Source: Cryptomeria japonica
Lineage: Eukaryota; Streptophyta; Pinopsida; Cupressales; Cupressaceae
Assembly: GCF_030272615.1 (NCBI RefSeq)
Contig: NC_081406.1
Location: 240,424,422 to 240,488,421 of the forward strand
DNA: 64,000 nucleotides
Direction: 5' to 3'
Position 1 is the first letter of the stretch; the number at the start of each line of letters is the position of its first letter. The position numbers were made by a program, and so were the translations under genes. This document shows positions 1 through 12,158 of this stretch, piece by piece. Under the pieces are notes generated by a model. It saw only the letters and a program-made list of their open reading frames with translations. It was not told the DNA's origin and did no database searches.

Positions 1-490
1 TAGTGGGTGTAGTCAATAAGGATGTGAAGCCAACAATTCTTTGTACATAAAGACAACAAGTATGTGAAACTATCAATATATGTAGACATGTATATTCATT
101 ATAAGTTATTTAAACTCTTAATTCAATCATGTTTGCATTCAATTACGTTTCTCTTGTCTCTGATTGCGCTACCAAATCCCGAATCGTGCGGCACCATACT
201 TGTGCTACGTGTGTCCTACATGAGTAAAATAAGATAAACATGCAAGTTACTATATAATTTAATTAAAGGCAATTTAAATGGAAAGCATGTATGTACAATG
301 AAAATTGTAAACAACTAGGTGCAATAATATATGTACCGTATAGTTGTCAAGGCCAAATGAAATGGTCGTCAAGGTACCATCATGGACCTACAATAACTCC
401 TCCTCAGTCATCAACTATTAAATAGACCATGTATATAAACATTAGTACTTAATACTATCGCTTATAAATATTTATTTAAAATAAAATGCA
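1..490. other. Intergenic, nothing recognised
   Basis: AT-rich sequence with no convincing open frame, repeat structure or regulatory motif on either strand. Confidence 0.5.
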
Positions 491-1367
491 CTATGAAATT
501 ACAAGTCCTACAACTACATCATTAGTATATGATGAAAGTACCTCCTTGTCTCTAGCATGTGAGGACTCCGAAGGGTACACTCCAGTCCCTATCATCACAT
601 CTAGTGCATCAGGCATATCATGCACCTCATAATTAGCAGTGTTCGTAGGACAGTCAACAAGCTCTCCAATAGAACCTAAGCATAGTTGCCCACACATAGT
701 ACAAGTATGCAACACACAAATATGTGGAGCTGAAGAGGATGTGTCAGCATCACCAAATCCACCACTAGCATCACCAAAAGGCTGAGCTAGTGCCCCAGCC
801 TAAGAGACCAAAAGGCTAATCAAAGAGTGAATAGCCAATATAGTCTATGACATTGCCTCAGAAATAATATTTGGATGTTGTACTTGACATGGGGGATCAA
901 CGGGAGGAGAGGGAACATATGAGCTTTGTAATACTCAAACTGCCCCAGATCTATCTTGAGGCATACCAAAACCCACACCCTGGAAAGGCTTGATGTCAAT
1001 GTAGTTGACATGCTCTCCTAAAACAAACACAACATACAATTTTTTGATGAAATAAAATGGGACATCAAGATTCTTGTTGGGTGGTCTATCAAAAATCATC
1101 CACCAATGATACCAAAAGTTATTTACAATATCTTTGTTTTCACACGATTTGACAGAAAGTTTTGTTTTTTCACATCTACAGGTTGTCTTCGGGGATTGAT
1201 AAAAATGCGGCAATATCAGTTTTGAATATCTCAAGCTCCTTGACCTGATCATAGGTCAAACCATCCACATATCTATTCCTCATGGACTCTTTCCACAAAA
1301 GAGCAACATTGTGCTCCGTGGTGACGATTTCTACATTGATTATTATGGCATTAAGAGGATCTAACAT
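491..1367 (-). pseudogene. Unrecognised decayed coding stretch
   Basis: Read on the minus strand, three successive open segments (1367-1176, 1252-935 and 715-491, with readable sequence between) look like one protein broken by frameshifts and stops. The middle segment contains hydrophobic and aromatic stretches such as FYFIKKLYVVFVLGEHVNYI, followed by a Pro/Ser-rich linker and a Cys-containing tail. Base composition is less AT-rich than the flanks. I do not recognise the family. A transposon-derived protein is likely from the neighbourhood but not shown. No start codon or splice signal can be defended. Confidence 0.3.
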
Positions 1368-1856
1368 TGGGGCTCAACGAGGGATTCTATTCTAAATATT
1401 TACAATGCCCCTCAAGTGGTTCAAATTTTGACCAATTAAATATTGAATTGAGGGGGGGTTTGGTAATGGAAGGTTTGGTAACAGAGGGTTTGGTGGTTGT
1501 GGCTATTCATGATTGTCATTGTTATGCACCATTTTACCTCATTGAAGTTGGAAAGTTTAATTTAATCAACAAATTTCAAAGGACAATGTATTTCAAATGA
1601 AAAAACTAGTTTCTATCAAAAAATAGAAAAACAAATAAAAAATGCGAAAATTTTGATAAAAAGACAACAAAATCGTAAATAAGATCATACCTTAGATGAA
1701 AAATTGACAAAAAAAGCCTTCAAATTGGATATCCACTCAAATCCGATATCATATTTGAATACTTTTCATAGCTCAGTGAAAAATGACCCACAGGCTGTCC
1801 TTATAGGCATAAAAATACCCAGGAATCAGATATCCAATTCCTAAACCTTTTTTCAG
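1368..1856. other. Intergenic, nothing recognised
   Basis: A short + strand open frame near 1367-1600 has repetitive Gly/Val codons and no recognisable domain. The rest is A-rich spacer. Nothing here can be called a gene. Confidence 0.4.
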
Positions 1857-2108
1857 GATGCATATTATATATTATTCATATAATAAATTATATATGAATA
1901 ATATATAATATATTATAATATATTATATTATATATAATATATATTATAATATAATATAATATAATATATTACAATATATTATATATTATATAATATATTT
2001 ATTATATAAATTATATAATATATTATATAATATATAATATATATATATATATTATATATTATATAATATATTATATAATTTATATAATATAATATATATT
2101 ATATTAAT
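1857..2108. repeat. TA-rich palindromic tract
   Basis: About 250 bp made almost only of T and A, arranged as overlapping tatat/atata palindromes rather than a clean dinucleotide run. It can fold on itself at many scales. It abuts the outer left end of the Gypsy-type remnant. Confidence 0.8.
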
Positions 2109-2261
2109 ATCCGATATCCAATTTGCTTGGGTTTTTGCCATGGTTAGATGTACTGACATCCAAGCCAAGCAAAAAGTCAACATGGATTTTTCACATTTTT
2201 AGGCGAGTTTAGAAGGCATTTTTTTTTATCACCTTTTTAGCCCCTCATGATCCTGCACATA

Positions 2262-2790
2262 CCCAAAAAATACAAACAAACCAAGAAAGTGAGTGCAGTC
2301 CCCTTCCAATACTTGTAAATATAGTGTTGTGAGTTGCTTGAGGGAATGCAACAATGGTGGTGTTGTGAAAACTTGTGAATACCGCTCAAGAAGATCGCTA
2401 AAGCTTCAACCTACAAGAAAACAATCAAGAATCCCATAAATGCCTTCATATGGGAGAGATATAGTCCCTGGAAGGCACATCGACATTGGTGGGCATATGT
2501 AGAGGCGTTACAATTCCTTCCAAGCACTGGCGTAATGCTCAAATCACCACCTATGTGCTTTGAGATTTCTGGGATGCTAGCCCATTGTGTGGATGTCTCC
2601 TCTCCATGCTAGTATCTTGAAGATGAAAGGTTGGTAGAGATGGAATGAGTTGACAAAGCAATCTAGGTGGGCAAAAAGACAAAAGCGATAGTTCAAGACC
2701 TCCAATGACGTGGAGGAAGGCACCATTTGTTGCATTGAGTTGTACAAGGTGTGATTTTTGATATTACATTTTGCACCCACTTTAGCGAGC
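2262..2790 (-). repeat. Direct repeat, left copy (possible LTR remnant)
   Basis: This block matches 16308-16827 in the same orientation with scattered substitutions and small indels, roughly 80% by eye. Shared segments include gtgagttgc, caacaatggt and acaatcaagaatcc. On the minus strand both copies keep a short open frame sharing NHTLYNS and SSSTS-type segments, which may be only a shadow of the nucleotide similarity. Flanking the gag/protease region on both sides is what LTRs would do. Confidence 0.7.
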
Positions 2791-3060
2791 ATGTCTTTGC
2801 TAAGATGTGCAAAGCTAAAGTAGAGGAAGATGAAGAAAAGAGTCGTGAAAAAGAGGCAAAATTTTGTTGATCAGATGAGGTTGCCTCTAGTGGGATGAAG
2901 CTAAAGAATAGATATTTCTAACTGATGCATCACAAACATGCTAGATGTAGACTAACATGTTAGATGATAAGATAAAGGGTAGATTAAGATGGATGACAAA
3001 TAAGATAGCGTAACAAAAATAAACCTCTCTTTGGAGGAAAGTCCCTTATTATGAATAGAT

Positions 3061-3535
3061 ATAAGATACGTGGTCATTGTGATATGAGATACGCTAGTAT
3101 GGATAGAAAAATGGGTTATGCTATATATCCATATGATAGGGAAAGCAATGATGTTTATACAATCATTTTAGTATGGATATCCATACGATAGGCTGAGATT
3201 TTTACCAGCATGGGTAGCGATACACTAGATAGTCATGCGATAAGGAGATGGTTTTGTTGGGATGGGTAGCAATATGCTAGATAGCCATGCGATTGGGCGA
3301 TCAAGGATAGATTTGATAAGTATTAGATATTGGCCCCTACAAAGGAAAAAAAGAGATCAAGTGGTTTGGTCCCCACCTAGGCAAACATGACAAAAAAAAA
3401 GATCAAGTAGTTTGGCTCCCACCAAGGCAAAAAATGATAAAGAAAAAGATCAAGTGGTTTGGCCCCCACATAGGCAAGACATGATAAAGAATAAGATCAA
3501 CTGATGTGGCCTCCACCTAGGAAAACATGAAAAAT
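3061..3535. repeat. Two minisatellite blocks
   Basis: From about 3061 to 3300 a unit of about 60 bp containing gatagccatgcgat- and ctagtatggata-like words recurs with heavy drift. From about 3333 to 3535 a second unit of about 58 bp recurs four times, each with gatcaagtggtttgg followed by ccccaccta and an A-rich linker. Both lie outside the candidate polypurine tract of the Gypsy-type remnant, where the 3' LTR should be, so they may be LTR-internal repeats. Confidence 0.7.
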
Positions 3536-3603
3536 TGATCAACAAGAAATATGCAAGAGGCTAGATAGAAAATGCAAATCATAAAGAAGTGTAGATATGA
3601 TGG

Positions 3604-3616
3604 CTCCCCCTTAGAA
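3604..3616 (-). other. Candidate polypurine tract of the Gypsy-type remnant
   Basis: Read on the minus strand this is ttctaagggggag, a purine run of the kind used to prime plus-strand DNA synthesis next to a 3' LTR. It lies downstream of gag and protease in the element's own orientation. The next bases do not start with a clear TG, so the LTR boundary is not fixed. Confidence 0.5.
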
Positions 3617-4199
3617 TGATAGGCCTGAAAGGCATGCCATTCTAAGGAAAAGAGTGATTATGGCACATCAACATAGAAAGATGTTTCCATGGAATGCCTC
3701 TAGTAGAAGGTGACACATGAATGTCCATAACATCAATGATGAATGCAAAAGGACAAGGGGATTTGATATTTTGACGTTAGAACCCATAGCAATGAGAATA
3801 TGTAATGCAGTTGCGAGATGGGTATATCGACATAGTGCCAAAGTTGTTAGATCTGAAGAAAAGCACATGAAGAGAAAGATAAAATAAAAATTTGGGTCAA
3901 CCTGGAACAAGGCCAAAGATGCCCCCAATTATTTGCATTGTTCTTGAATATGGAAAAGCAAGATACAACAAATAGAAGAAGTAGAGAGACAAATAGAAGA
4001 AGGTGCACGATAGAAAAAACTCTTGTATCTGAGCACCTATGGGGTACCTCGGGTCCTCCGAGAGAGCACAACAGATAAAGGTAGTCAACCTCCCATATCC
4101 AAGCATGTATAGAATAACTTGGGTCCTCTAGAAGGGAACAAACATATAAAGCAAGCACAAGGGAACACAATCAAGCAAACATACTATACTATAAGATAA

Positions 4200-5690
4200 A
4201 GAAAGATAGGGCACTAGAGGCCTTCAACAACCAAGTCATCATCCTCCCAATCTATATCATATGGAGAAGGAGGATGAGATTGAAGTGGGACAATGGAAAG
4301 AGTGGCACCAGGCACCTCACCAACAGTGAGGGAAAGGGACAAAGTAACAACAATGTTTGCATCCACAAGCTTGGACTTGAGGTAAGGGTCAATGATCATG
4401 AAAAGATAGCAGACAATCTTAGGATGTTCTCCAAGGAGTCAAACATGCAAGCCTCCATAGAGGAAGCAGGTGACTCACTCAAAGAAGACGAAACATGAAT
4501 AAGATTGTTGGCCTCCAAAAGAGAGGAAGTGATAAACTTAGGAGAAAATAAATCCTTCTCAACCACACATAGAAATAGGCAAAATAGTAGGCAATGAGAC
4601 AGATAGAGAAAAGGATGAAGAACATACCTATGATAATTTATACCATCAAAACTCTGGGATAGGGCCTTGCTCAAGTTGTATTTGGATTAGATAGGAGAAA
4701 CAAGTCTCTTATCAACTATAGTGATCTGAAGAACCCCAAGAAAACTCTGATGTTGGAATGACAGTGAAATAGGGGGAGCAAATAGAGTTGCACTAGACAC
4801 CACCTATGTATGCAACATATCAGTAGGCTAAGACAATGAAGGTATGTTTGACAAAGATGTAATGAGGGGCGGCTCCAAAGAAGGAGTGATGAAAACCTAC
4901 ATCGGTTTAGGGGGAGGTTCATCGATAGGCCCTAAAGTAGCTAGGACTAAAACAAAAGATGATGTAAGAATAGGAGTAGCCAATGAAACAGGAGCCGATT
5001 CAATACAATTGGGTGCCACAGATGCACCAACAAATTGTAGAGCAGTATCCCGCTCTCAAGCCATGGCCCATTGATAGCACTTACGCTCATGCACATGCTG
5101 ATTGTGATGAAGATGAGGGCCACTAACTGAAGCTCGAGAGGACTCAAGAGCATCATGCTCCATAGGAGAGGCCTCCAAAACCATGTCAGGGACAAGAGAA
5201 GGCCCAACCGATGGAACAAGGGGTGCATTAGAGACAAGTAATACATTCACAACAATGGGTGTCATACCTCACTTTGTTTGTGGAGCAGTTGGAGGAACAG
5301 AGGATGCCAACATAGGTTGTGAGGAAGGAGCAAGTAGTGATAAATGAAAACAAGAGGAACACTTCCCTTTCTCGTATCGAGAGGGTCAAGGAATATCGGC
5401 CATGATTGGGAGCTCAAAAGGAGGGCAGGTCGTAGACTTTGACAGCACAAGCGCCTTTCCCTTATCTACATTAGGTGCAGTCGTAGGAACAAAAGATACA
5501 ACCAGAGGTTGTGTAGTCCTCGGCAGAGAGGGAGGTTTATTTGAGGGAACAAGCTTAGCCTCAACCCTTGACGATGAGGGGACATGAGACACTACTCGTT
5601 CCAACACAATAATAAACAGAGGAGAGGTCGATGCAGAAAGAGGCAATGAATAGCTAGGTTGAGCTGATTTAGGGGCCAACTTCCTCATCT
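4200..5690 (-). pseudogene. Unrecognised Pro/Ser-rich region of the Gypsy-type remnant
   Basis: Minus-strand segments 5688-5386, 5265-5056, 4674-4396 and 4399-4214 read as a low-complexity protein rich in Pro, Ser, Val and Leu, broken by several stops and frame changes. The last segment ends with an acidic tail, YDIDWEDDDLVVEGL. Position is downstream of the protease, where pol would be expected, but no RT or integrase motif (YxDD, HHCC or DDE) is visible. It could be an additional ORF of this family or an unrelated linker. I cannot assign a function. Confidence 0.35.
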
Positions 5691-5694
5691 TATA

Positions 5695-6378
5695 CTAATA
5701 ATATGTGTAGTACATCAAGTCATCATGAGGAAGATTGGGCCTTGTTGGAGCAGGCAAAAAATGATCCAATGAAAAAATCCCCATGAGCTATCAAGGGTCA
5801 ATATCCATTATCCTTGATGACATGCACAGACTCCTCATGAGAAAACTTGAGGCACTTGTGAATCACTAAAGGGACTGCATCTATAGAAATCAACTAGGGA
5901 ATTCCTAGTTTAACCTAAAATAGGTCCTTTTCAGGAATGATCACAAATGTAGAAGACATAGCCTTGGGTCCCAGGAGCATCATTAAGGTGATGCTACCCA
6001 AAGGAGGGATCTAGAGCAACCATCATGCATCCTCAAGGTTGCTCGACATTCATCATATGCATGCCTATGCCAACCATTTACAAATAGAGTCTTCTCCATA
6101 ATGACATTGACTCTGCATGATGGGTCAACCATCACACCTATGATAGTTTGACTGTTTAATTTAGTAGGGATGAATAGAGGAGAAAACTCTCCACAATACA
6201 GGACATCAAAAGGGGTGAATGATAATGACATGTCATAAACCTTCCCCTTATGGCTAGGAGTTGAACAAATAGGAGTGATTGTGACCATGTTCACAAATGG
6301 ACCATCATCCAAAGGAGGATCTGATGCACAAATGAAATTTGTTGAATGTGGTGGAAATATATTAGTATAGATATGCAA
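5695..6378 (-). pseudogene. Gypsy-type retropepsin-like segment (decayed)
   Basis: The open stretch 6378-5983 carries IGVMVDPSCRVNVI, which sits where retroviral-type aspartic proteases have a hydrophobic strand, a D-T/S-G loop and a hydrophobic strand. Here the loop reads D-P-S, so the active site is altered. The following stretch (5980-5700) continues the clan-AA protease pattern, with LGIP, a stop at the usual Trp, then LISIDAVP and HKCLKFSHEESVHVI. At least three stops interrupt it. In a working element the enzyme would cut the Gag-Pol polyprotein inside the particle. It directly follows the gag remnant in the same orientation. Confidence 0.65.
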
Positions 6379-6399
6379 ATCACTATTGGTCTTATCAAA

Positions 6400-8145
6400 A
6401 TATTTGTTTGAATTGTTCTTGCTCTCATGGACTTTAATCGCACCATTTTCGATGTGGTCTTGGACAATATTTTGAAGATGAAAAATCGCTTAGTGTCATG
6501 ACCACGTACACGATGGTAATGACAAAAATTTGACCCATCATACCAACATCGATAGGATCTATTATCGAACAAATTCTAACCTCAGGAAGGGTAATCAGAT
6601 TGTCTTTTAGAAATCGTTGCATTATGCTCAAGTAAGAGTCATTTAGTTTAGTGAAGACTATTCTATTGTGATCCCTACATAGTAGCCATCAAAGGAATAA
6701 CCACAACATTAGGTACAAATTTATTCTTCCTAGACCCTTTCATGGACACGCCTACGAAGGACTCGTTGTGATAGTTCAAAGTATAATCTTTGAACCACGA
6801 CATGGTGTGCTAGTAGTCAGAGAGTGTAGAGGACATATTGGAAAAGTTTTGGTAACAATAAAGAGACAACTTCTTCCTTAATGCTAGTCGTAGGTTGCCA
6901 ATAAACATCCTCTACATATCATTATCCGATAGGGAAAAGGGGATCCTAGTGGAGATTGACTGATATCTCAAGATAAAGTTTGTGACCTTTTCATTGGGTT
7001 TTTGTTTACAATGAACAAGGTCAATGATAGTGACCCTACTACTAATGTTAGCTTAAAACCATTAAAGGAAAAGGTCCATAAGTTGATCAAAGGCACAGAT
7101 GGAATGATCTAATAGGGAGATGTACTACAATAGCATGGTTCCTTTAAGGGACCATGAGAACATTTTGAGCAAAAAAAAGTCCAGGCTATGATAGTCATTG
7201 CACATGGTCATAAAAGAGTCATTGTATACATTAGGGTTTACATCACCATTGAGCCTATTTAACTTCAATGATTTAATCATGGAAGGAAGGATGGTGTTAA
7301 GGATAATGATATCAAGGGGACTCTTCCTATAATATGCAAGCATAGATGATTGACTAGAAGCAGAGGCCATGTTTGTAATTTGTAATTGTAACTGCCCCAT
7401 GTTTTGTAAGATAGTGCTCAAGATAGGATTAGAGGGTAGAGGTGCACTATATGTGCCACCACCTCCACCGACGCCTCCAAGAGGACTAACGCCACCAACG
7501 GATGTAGTGCTAGTGTTGATTGTAGGGATATGAGCTGCAACAGAGGTTGAGGTCGAGCTACTAGACATACTCGTGTAACCCAAGGGAGTGGATAAGGCAT
7601 TGATACTAGGAATAGTGGGCCCTAGATTAACCATGTGTACCATTGAACCAAGTATATTAACACCAAGCTAAGAACCACATGTGTCGGATTGGCCATCCTT
7701 TGGAGAGGCACAGCCAAAGGCACGTGATTCCTGAAAATCATAGATAATGCCCTCACCATCTCTAGGCCCCTTCTATCTGACATCAACATGTCCCTTAAAG
7801 TGCTAACAACATATCCGCCCTAGGGGAGGACATTCTCCCGATCTAGGAGACCCTCAAAGTCTCTTAGATTATTCTCTAGCATGTTAATTTGTTCAAAATC
7901 AATGCTGATAGCATAATCATGATCAACAACAAGAGGGGAAGATGGAGGAGAATTTTTAGAAGAATTGTTTTGAGAGTTGGATTGAGAATCAGGTGGAGAA
8001 GGACCCCTTGTCAAAATGGCCTCAAGGGGGCAAGAGGCCAGGAAATTATTTAGGTTGGGAAGCTGGTCATTAAATATTGGACCCGACCTAGGAGGACTAT
8101 AGTGATTCATATGAATGCTCTTTCTAGCAGTCCTTTTCACAACAA
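6400..8145 (-). pseudogene. Gypsy-type gag (decayed, 5' part split off by Copia)
   Basis: Reading down the minus strand: a polar N-terminal stretch (8140-7820), a Gly/Ser-rich linker (around 7500), then a Retrotrans_gag-type core with LKLNRLNGDVNP (near 7260), FMTMCNDYHS, SWSLKGTMLL (near 7150), FDQLMDLFL, KVTNFILRYQS and RMFIGNLRLALRKKL. Near 6530 FCHYHRVRGHDTKRF resembles the Cys/His segment at the end of such gags. Stops lie at expected Trp or Gln codons, for example just after GTMLL. The first part is missing here because a Copia element inserted at 8150. The continuation should lie beyond 15436. Confidence 0.7.
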
Positions 8146-8150
8146 CTCCC

Positions 8151-9565
8151 TATTGGCATTGCATGAAGATTTTATTGATGAAGTATAGTGTTGTCATTGA
8201 TGTCAATAGTAACCGGTAATGGATTTGTATTGCAACCAGTAATGATGCAATTATGAAACCGGTAGTTAAGTAGTGATGGCCACCGATATTGCTATTGAAG
8301 CAGAGATTAATTAGTAACCCTTACCAATTGATAAGAAGAACCCTAATCGATGGAGCTTGGAGAATCGGTTGTGATGATCTATGACCAAATGGTGATCGGA
8401 GATGAAGGTACCAAATAAGCATGATGCACGTGATGAGTTTCAAAGTGGTTTTGGCATGTGAAGATAACTGTTTATCTTGGGAATGATCTAATGCATAACA
8501 TGAAGTGAAAAATGTGTGATGAGCTACAGGATCCAATGTGTGGTGATCCAGGAGCAGTTGAAGTTGTCTAGAACAATGTGTAGTTGATTGCTATGTAATC
8601 CAATGGTTAAGATTGAACTTATATGTTTATAATCTCTATGAGATTTGTAGGTTTTGTGATGTGTTACCGACCTATTGTATTTTCTTATAAGGTCGATGAT
8701 TTGTTTCAATGTTTTGTTGGAAAATTTGGTTAAGTGTGGCAGTGATTGTTGTCAAACCAGAAGGAGTGTCTGCAAAATGTTGGGAAGGAAGATAGGAGCA
8801 GAAAAGGATCTGATTAAGCAAGAAAGTGTTATTTCCAGATCAGCAAAGAACCAGTTGTTCTCTAACCATTACAACAGTTAAATCCCTTAACCAGGTTAGC
8901 TTTAACAGGCTTGGTATTGTTTAATTCCTCATACCAGGTGATCCATTATCTTAGATTTGAAATCCTCAACCGAGGTTACCTCTAACAGGGTACTACCTTT
9001 AACAGGGTTGTGTAGTCAGTCCCTTAACCGGGTAGTCCTTACCCAGATCTATTCTTAACAGGAAATTATTAAGCTTCTAACAAGGCTTGGCTCCTAACAG
9101 GGCAAACTTCAAAAGAGTTCAAAATACTTGTGGGTATTCATCCCCACCGTGGTTTTTCCCATTTGGGTTTCCACATGAAAAATCATTGTGTCAAGTGTTG
9201 AATAATTTTGTGGGTGTATTTTGATATGGTTGATATGAATAATTGGTAAATCCAATTAGATATGTTTAGATGACTGAAAATGATCTGAAATGTGATATTA
9301 CTGATATTAGTGAAGTGGTTTAATATTTTGGTTAAATGGTATTTGAGTTTCTGATTTTTTGCATTGTATCATTGATGCTTTGATTGAAACCGGTAAAGTT
9401 TGACAGTGCAGTTGCAATTTTTGATACAGTGTCTAAACCGGTTAGATTAGCAAGTTGTTTTTGAGTTGAAATTAAGTTTGGTGAAAGTTTAGTTTATTTT
9501 CTATCTATTGATTCACCCCCCCTCTCAGTAGTTAATCATATCCTTACAGTTTCATCATATTATCA
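8151..9565 (+). repeat. 5' LTR of Copia element 1
   Basis: Matches 14077-15435 over its whole length, roughly 90% by eye, with a few indels (about 30 extra bases near 8660 in this copy). It begins TATTGGCATT (TG altered to TA) and ends CATATTATCA, followed at once by the primer site. The U5 side holds a C-run and ctctcag motif shared with the LTR at 61844-62789, suggesting related families. Confidence 0.93.
8878..9110 (+). repeat. Repeated taacMggg motif array in the LTR
   Basis: About ten drifting copies of a word like cttaaccgggt, taacagggt or ctaacaaggctt occur every 20-25 bp. The same array is in the 3' LTR (about 14750-14980). It resembles clustered Myb-type sites (core AACCG or AACAG). 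A regulatory role is inference only. Confidence 0.6.
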
Positions 9566-9567
9566 AT

Positions 9568-9579
9568 TGGTATCAGAGC
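9568..9579 (+). promoter_or_regulatory. Primer binding site of Copia element 1
   Basis: TGGTATCAGAGC, complementary to the 3' end of initiator tRNA-Met, two bases after the LTR end. This is the standard minus-strand priming site of plant Copia elements. Confidence 0.9.
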
Positions 9580-9635
9580 ATTTCAGGTCCTCTTGTGTTT
9601 AAGCCTAATAGCTTGAGGAAAAGATCCAGGAGAAC

Positions 9636-10678
9636 ATGATGAAGAAAGAAGGTTCAAAGTTCAACAGGGAAAACTACAAAATTTGGAGTGATAGGATGAA
9701 GATCTATATCAAGAGATTAGGAAGTCAATATTGGGAACATGTTGTTACTAAATATAACTTGCCTAGTGTGATTCTGATAGATGATCAAAAGAAGGAGCAA
9801 CAAGAGAACAATGAAGCATTGGAGGCCATCATCAATTCCTTGTTCGATTTAGAGTATGTTGATGTTCATGGATTGGAGACTGCATGTGAAGTATGGAAGA
9901 AACTGGAAGATATCTATAGCGGTGATGAGCATGTTAAGATTACCAAGGAAGAGAGTCTGAGAGGTAAATTTGATGATATGCAGATGGCTGAAAGAGAAAA
10001 CATTCAACAGTATGGTCAGAGGATCAAAGAGATAGTCAGAGAGATCAAAAGTGTTGGAGGTACAATGGAGGATACCATAGTGGTTAGAAAGGTGTTGAGA
10101 AACCTTCTACCTGTCTACGCTATCCGAGTTGCAGCCATTTAGGAACTCAAGTCTATTGATAAGACAAAGGAAATTCTTGATTCTATCATTGGTAAATTAA
10201 CTGCATTTGAATTAAATGGTTTTTATGGAAGTGTCTAGAGATCAAAATCTGCATTTAGAGCCTCAGTCTCAACCCCACCAGTAAGGAAAAGCAGAGAAGT
10301 GAGATACAGGTATGAGCCTAGATCTACAAGAGAGGTAGCTAATGAAGATAGTTTGAATGAGCTTGAAGCTTTATCAGCCAAGCGATTACCTAGAGGTACC
10401 GGTAAGTACAAAGGAAAATTACCACTTAAGTGTTTTGCATGTAACCAGATTAGACATATGGCTACTAATTGTCCAAATGGAGATAATGAGCAAAAATGTG
10501 AGAAGTATAGGAAGTTTAAAGGAAAAGGTAAAAGAGATTATCTCATTGCAATGGATGGAGGAATTACAGATGAAGAATCTAAGGAAGATGCAAATGGGGA
10601 CATTGTCTTTGTTGCTATTAAAGAAGATATATCAGATCAGAAGACATTTGTCTCTCGCATGGATAGTTCAAATGTCTG
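9636..10678 (+). pseudogene. Copia gag (element 1)
   Basis: Open from ATG 9636 to a stop at 10140, then readable in the same frame with further stops. The N-terminal half has the UBN2-type gag pattern: FNRENYKIWSDRMKIYI near residues 10-26, then EVWKKLED and a helical stretch ending near residue 168. A single zinc knuckle, CFACNQIRHMATNC, lies near 10432-10473; its Cys and His ligands are all present, but the usual Gly before His is Arg. The stop at 10140 falls at an expected Gln codon before ELKSIDK. In a live copy the product would form the particle and bind RNA through the knuckle. Confidence 0.88.
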
Positions 10679-11135
10679 AATTTTAGATAGCAGTTGTTCA
10701 CACCACATGATCGGTGACCGGAGTAAGTTTCTTACTTTGAAAGAGTTTGATTGAGGTGTTGTGATATTTGGGAATGACTCACCCTGCATGGTGAAAGGAA
10801 AAGGATCCATCTCTCTGAATTGTAAGAGTAGTGCAGATGATGTCTATTGGGTTGAAGGACTGAAACACAATATTTTGAGTGTTGCTCAACTCAATGACAA
10901 AGGTTACCCACTGGAATTTATGAATGGAGTTTGCAATATTTATGGAAGCAAAGGTGAACTGATTGCAATCGACAAACAAACCAGAGGTAATTTTTTTCAT
11001 TTAAGCTCTAAAGTCAACAGTTGTTTAATCGCAAAAGTAGAAGATAGTTGGCTTTGGCATCGTAGATTTTGCCATGTAAATTTTGATAACACTGTGAGAG
11101 TTAGTAAGTCCAAATCAATAAGAGATTTTCCATAG
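10679..11135 (+). pseudogene. Copia protease and GAG-pre-integrase region (element 1)
   Basis: Just after a TGA at the expected Trp comes ILDSSCSHHM. The Copia protease site is normally D-S-G, so the catalytic loop has lost its Gly. Further on, VEGLKHNILSVAQLNDKGY and the segment ending WLWHRRFCHVNFD (near 11051-11090) match the conserved strand region and the start of the GAG-pre-integrase zinc-binding domain. A TAG at 11133 closes the segment. The active-site change and stops mean no function here. Confidence 0.85.
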
Positions 11136-11760
11136 TTGGACAAACTGGTGAATGCTTTGTGCAAGGAATGTCAGTTAGGGAAAATGACATCCTCAACCTT
11201 CAAGAGAAAATCCTTCTCAGCATAATATTTGCTAGATTTGGTTCATACCGACCTTTTTAGACCAATGAGGACTAGGAGTATTCAAGGTGATTGGTACTTC
11301 ATGATATTTACTGATGATTGCTCAAGGATGATGTGGGTCACATTCTTGAAAGACAAGACAAAAGAATTTAGCAAGTTTAAGGCATTCAGAGCCTTAGTTG
11401 AGAATGAAAGTGGAAAGAGATAAAGTGCTTAAGAACGGATCAAGGTGGTGAATTTACTTCAAAGGAATTCACTAGATACTGTGAAGACAATGGAATTAAG
11501 AGGCATCTTTCTACACCAAGGACACCACAACAGAATGCTATTGTAGAAAGGAACATCCGGTTAGTAGTTGAAGCTGCTAGGACTATGCTAATTCAAGGAG
11601 GTGTAGCTAAGACATTCTGGAGAGAAGATGTCAGCATAGCTGTTTACACAATGAACCAAATACTGGTTAAAAGAGGTAAGGACAAAAATCCCTATGAGTA
11701 CTGGTATGGTAGATCACCTAATATCAGTTACTTTTAAAATTTTGATAGCAGATATTTATC
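11136..11760 (+). pseudogene. Copia integrase (element 1)
   Basis: The zinc domain ends with CKECQLGKM (near 11160-11190). The catalytic core starts at LVHTDLF, holding the first Asp, continues with WYFMIFTDDCSR, and after a one-base shift near 11421 reads RTDQGGEF with the second Asp and AIVERNIR with the catalytic Glu (near 11540). FWREDVSIAVYTMNQ follows as in Copia integrases. The D-D-E residues survive, but the frameshift and a stop near 11737 break the protein. This enzyme would insert the cDNA into host DNA. Confidence 0.87.
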
Positions 11761-12158
11761 AAAAGAGGTGATTATGTTGGTAAGTTTGATGCCAAGAGTG
11801 ATGAAGGCATATTTCTTGGTTACTCCACCGAGAGAAAAACTTACAAGTGTTACAACAACCAGACTAATAAGATCATTGAAAGCATTAATATCTATGTTGA
11901 TAATTTTCTTGAGTAATCAGGAGAAACTAGTAAAGAGAATGAAGAAGAAGAACCTTACACACTATTTTTGGAACCAGAATCAGTGAAGCTAGAAGTTGGA
12001 GAATAGAATAGAGAAGCCCCAGTTCAACTAGAATAGGAATGTCCAGCAGAAGATGAAGAAAGTGAAGAAGAAGAACTTGGAAATCAAGATCATGTTATTT
12101 CAAGGTATGTTAGACTCAATCATAGCCCAATTGTATTATTGGAGACAAGAATGCAGGT

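Noticed and set aside
3061..3535. CRISPR-like array
   Set aside because: Units drift without constant repeats and unique spacers, no cas genes, and the genome is a plant.
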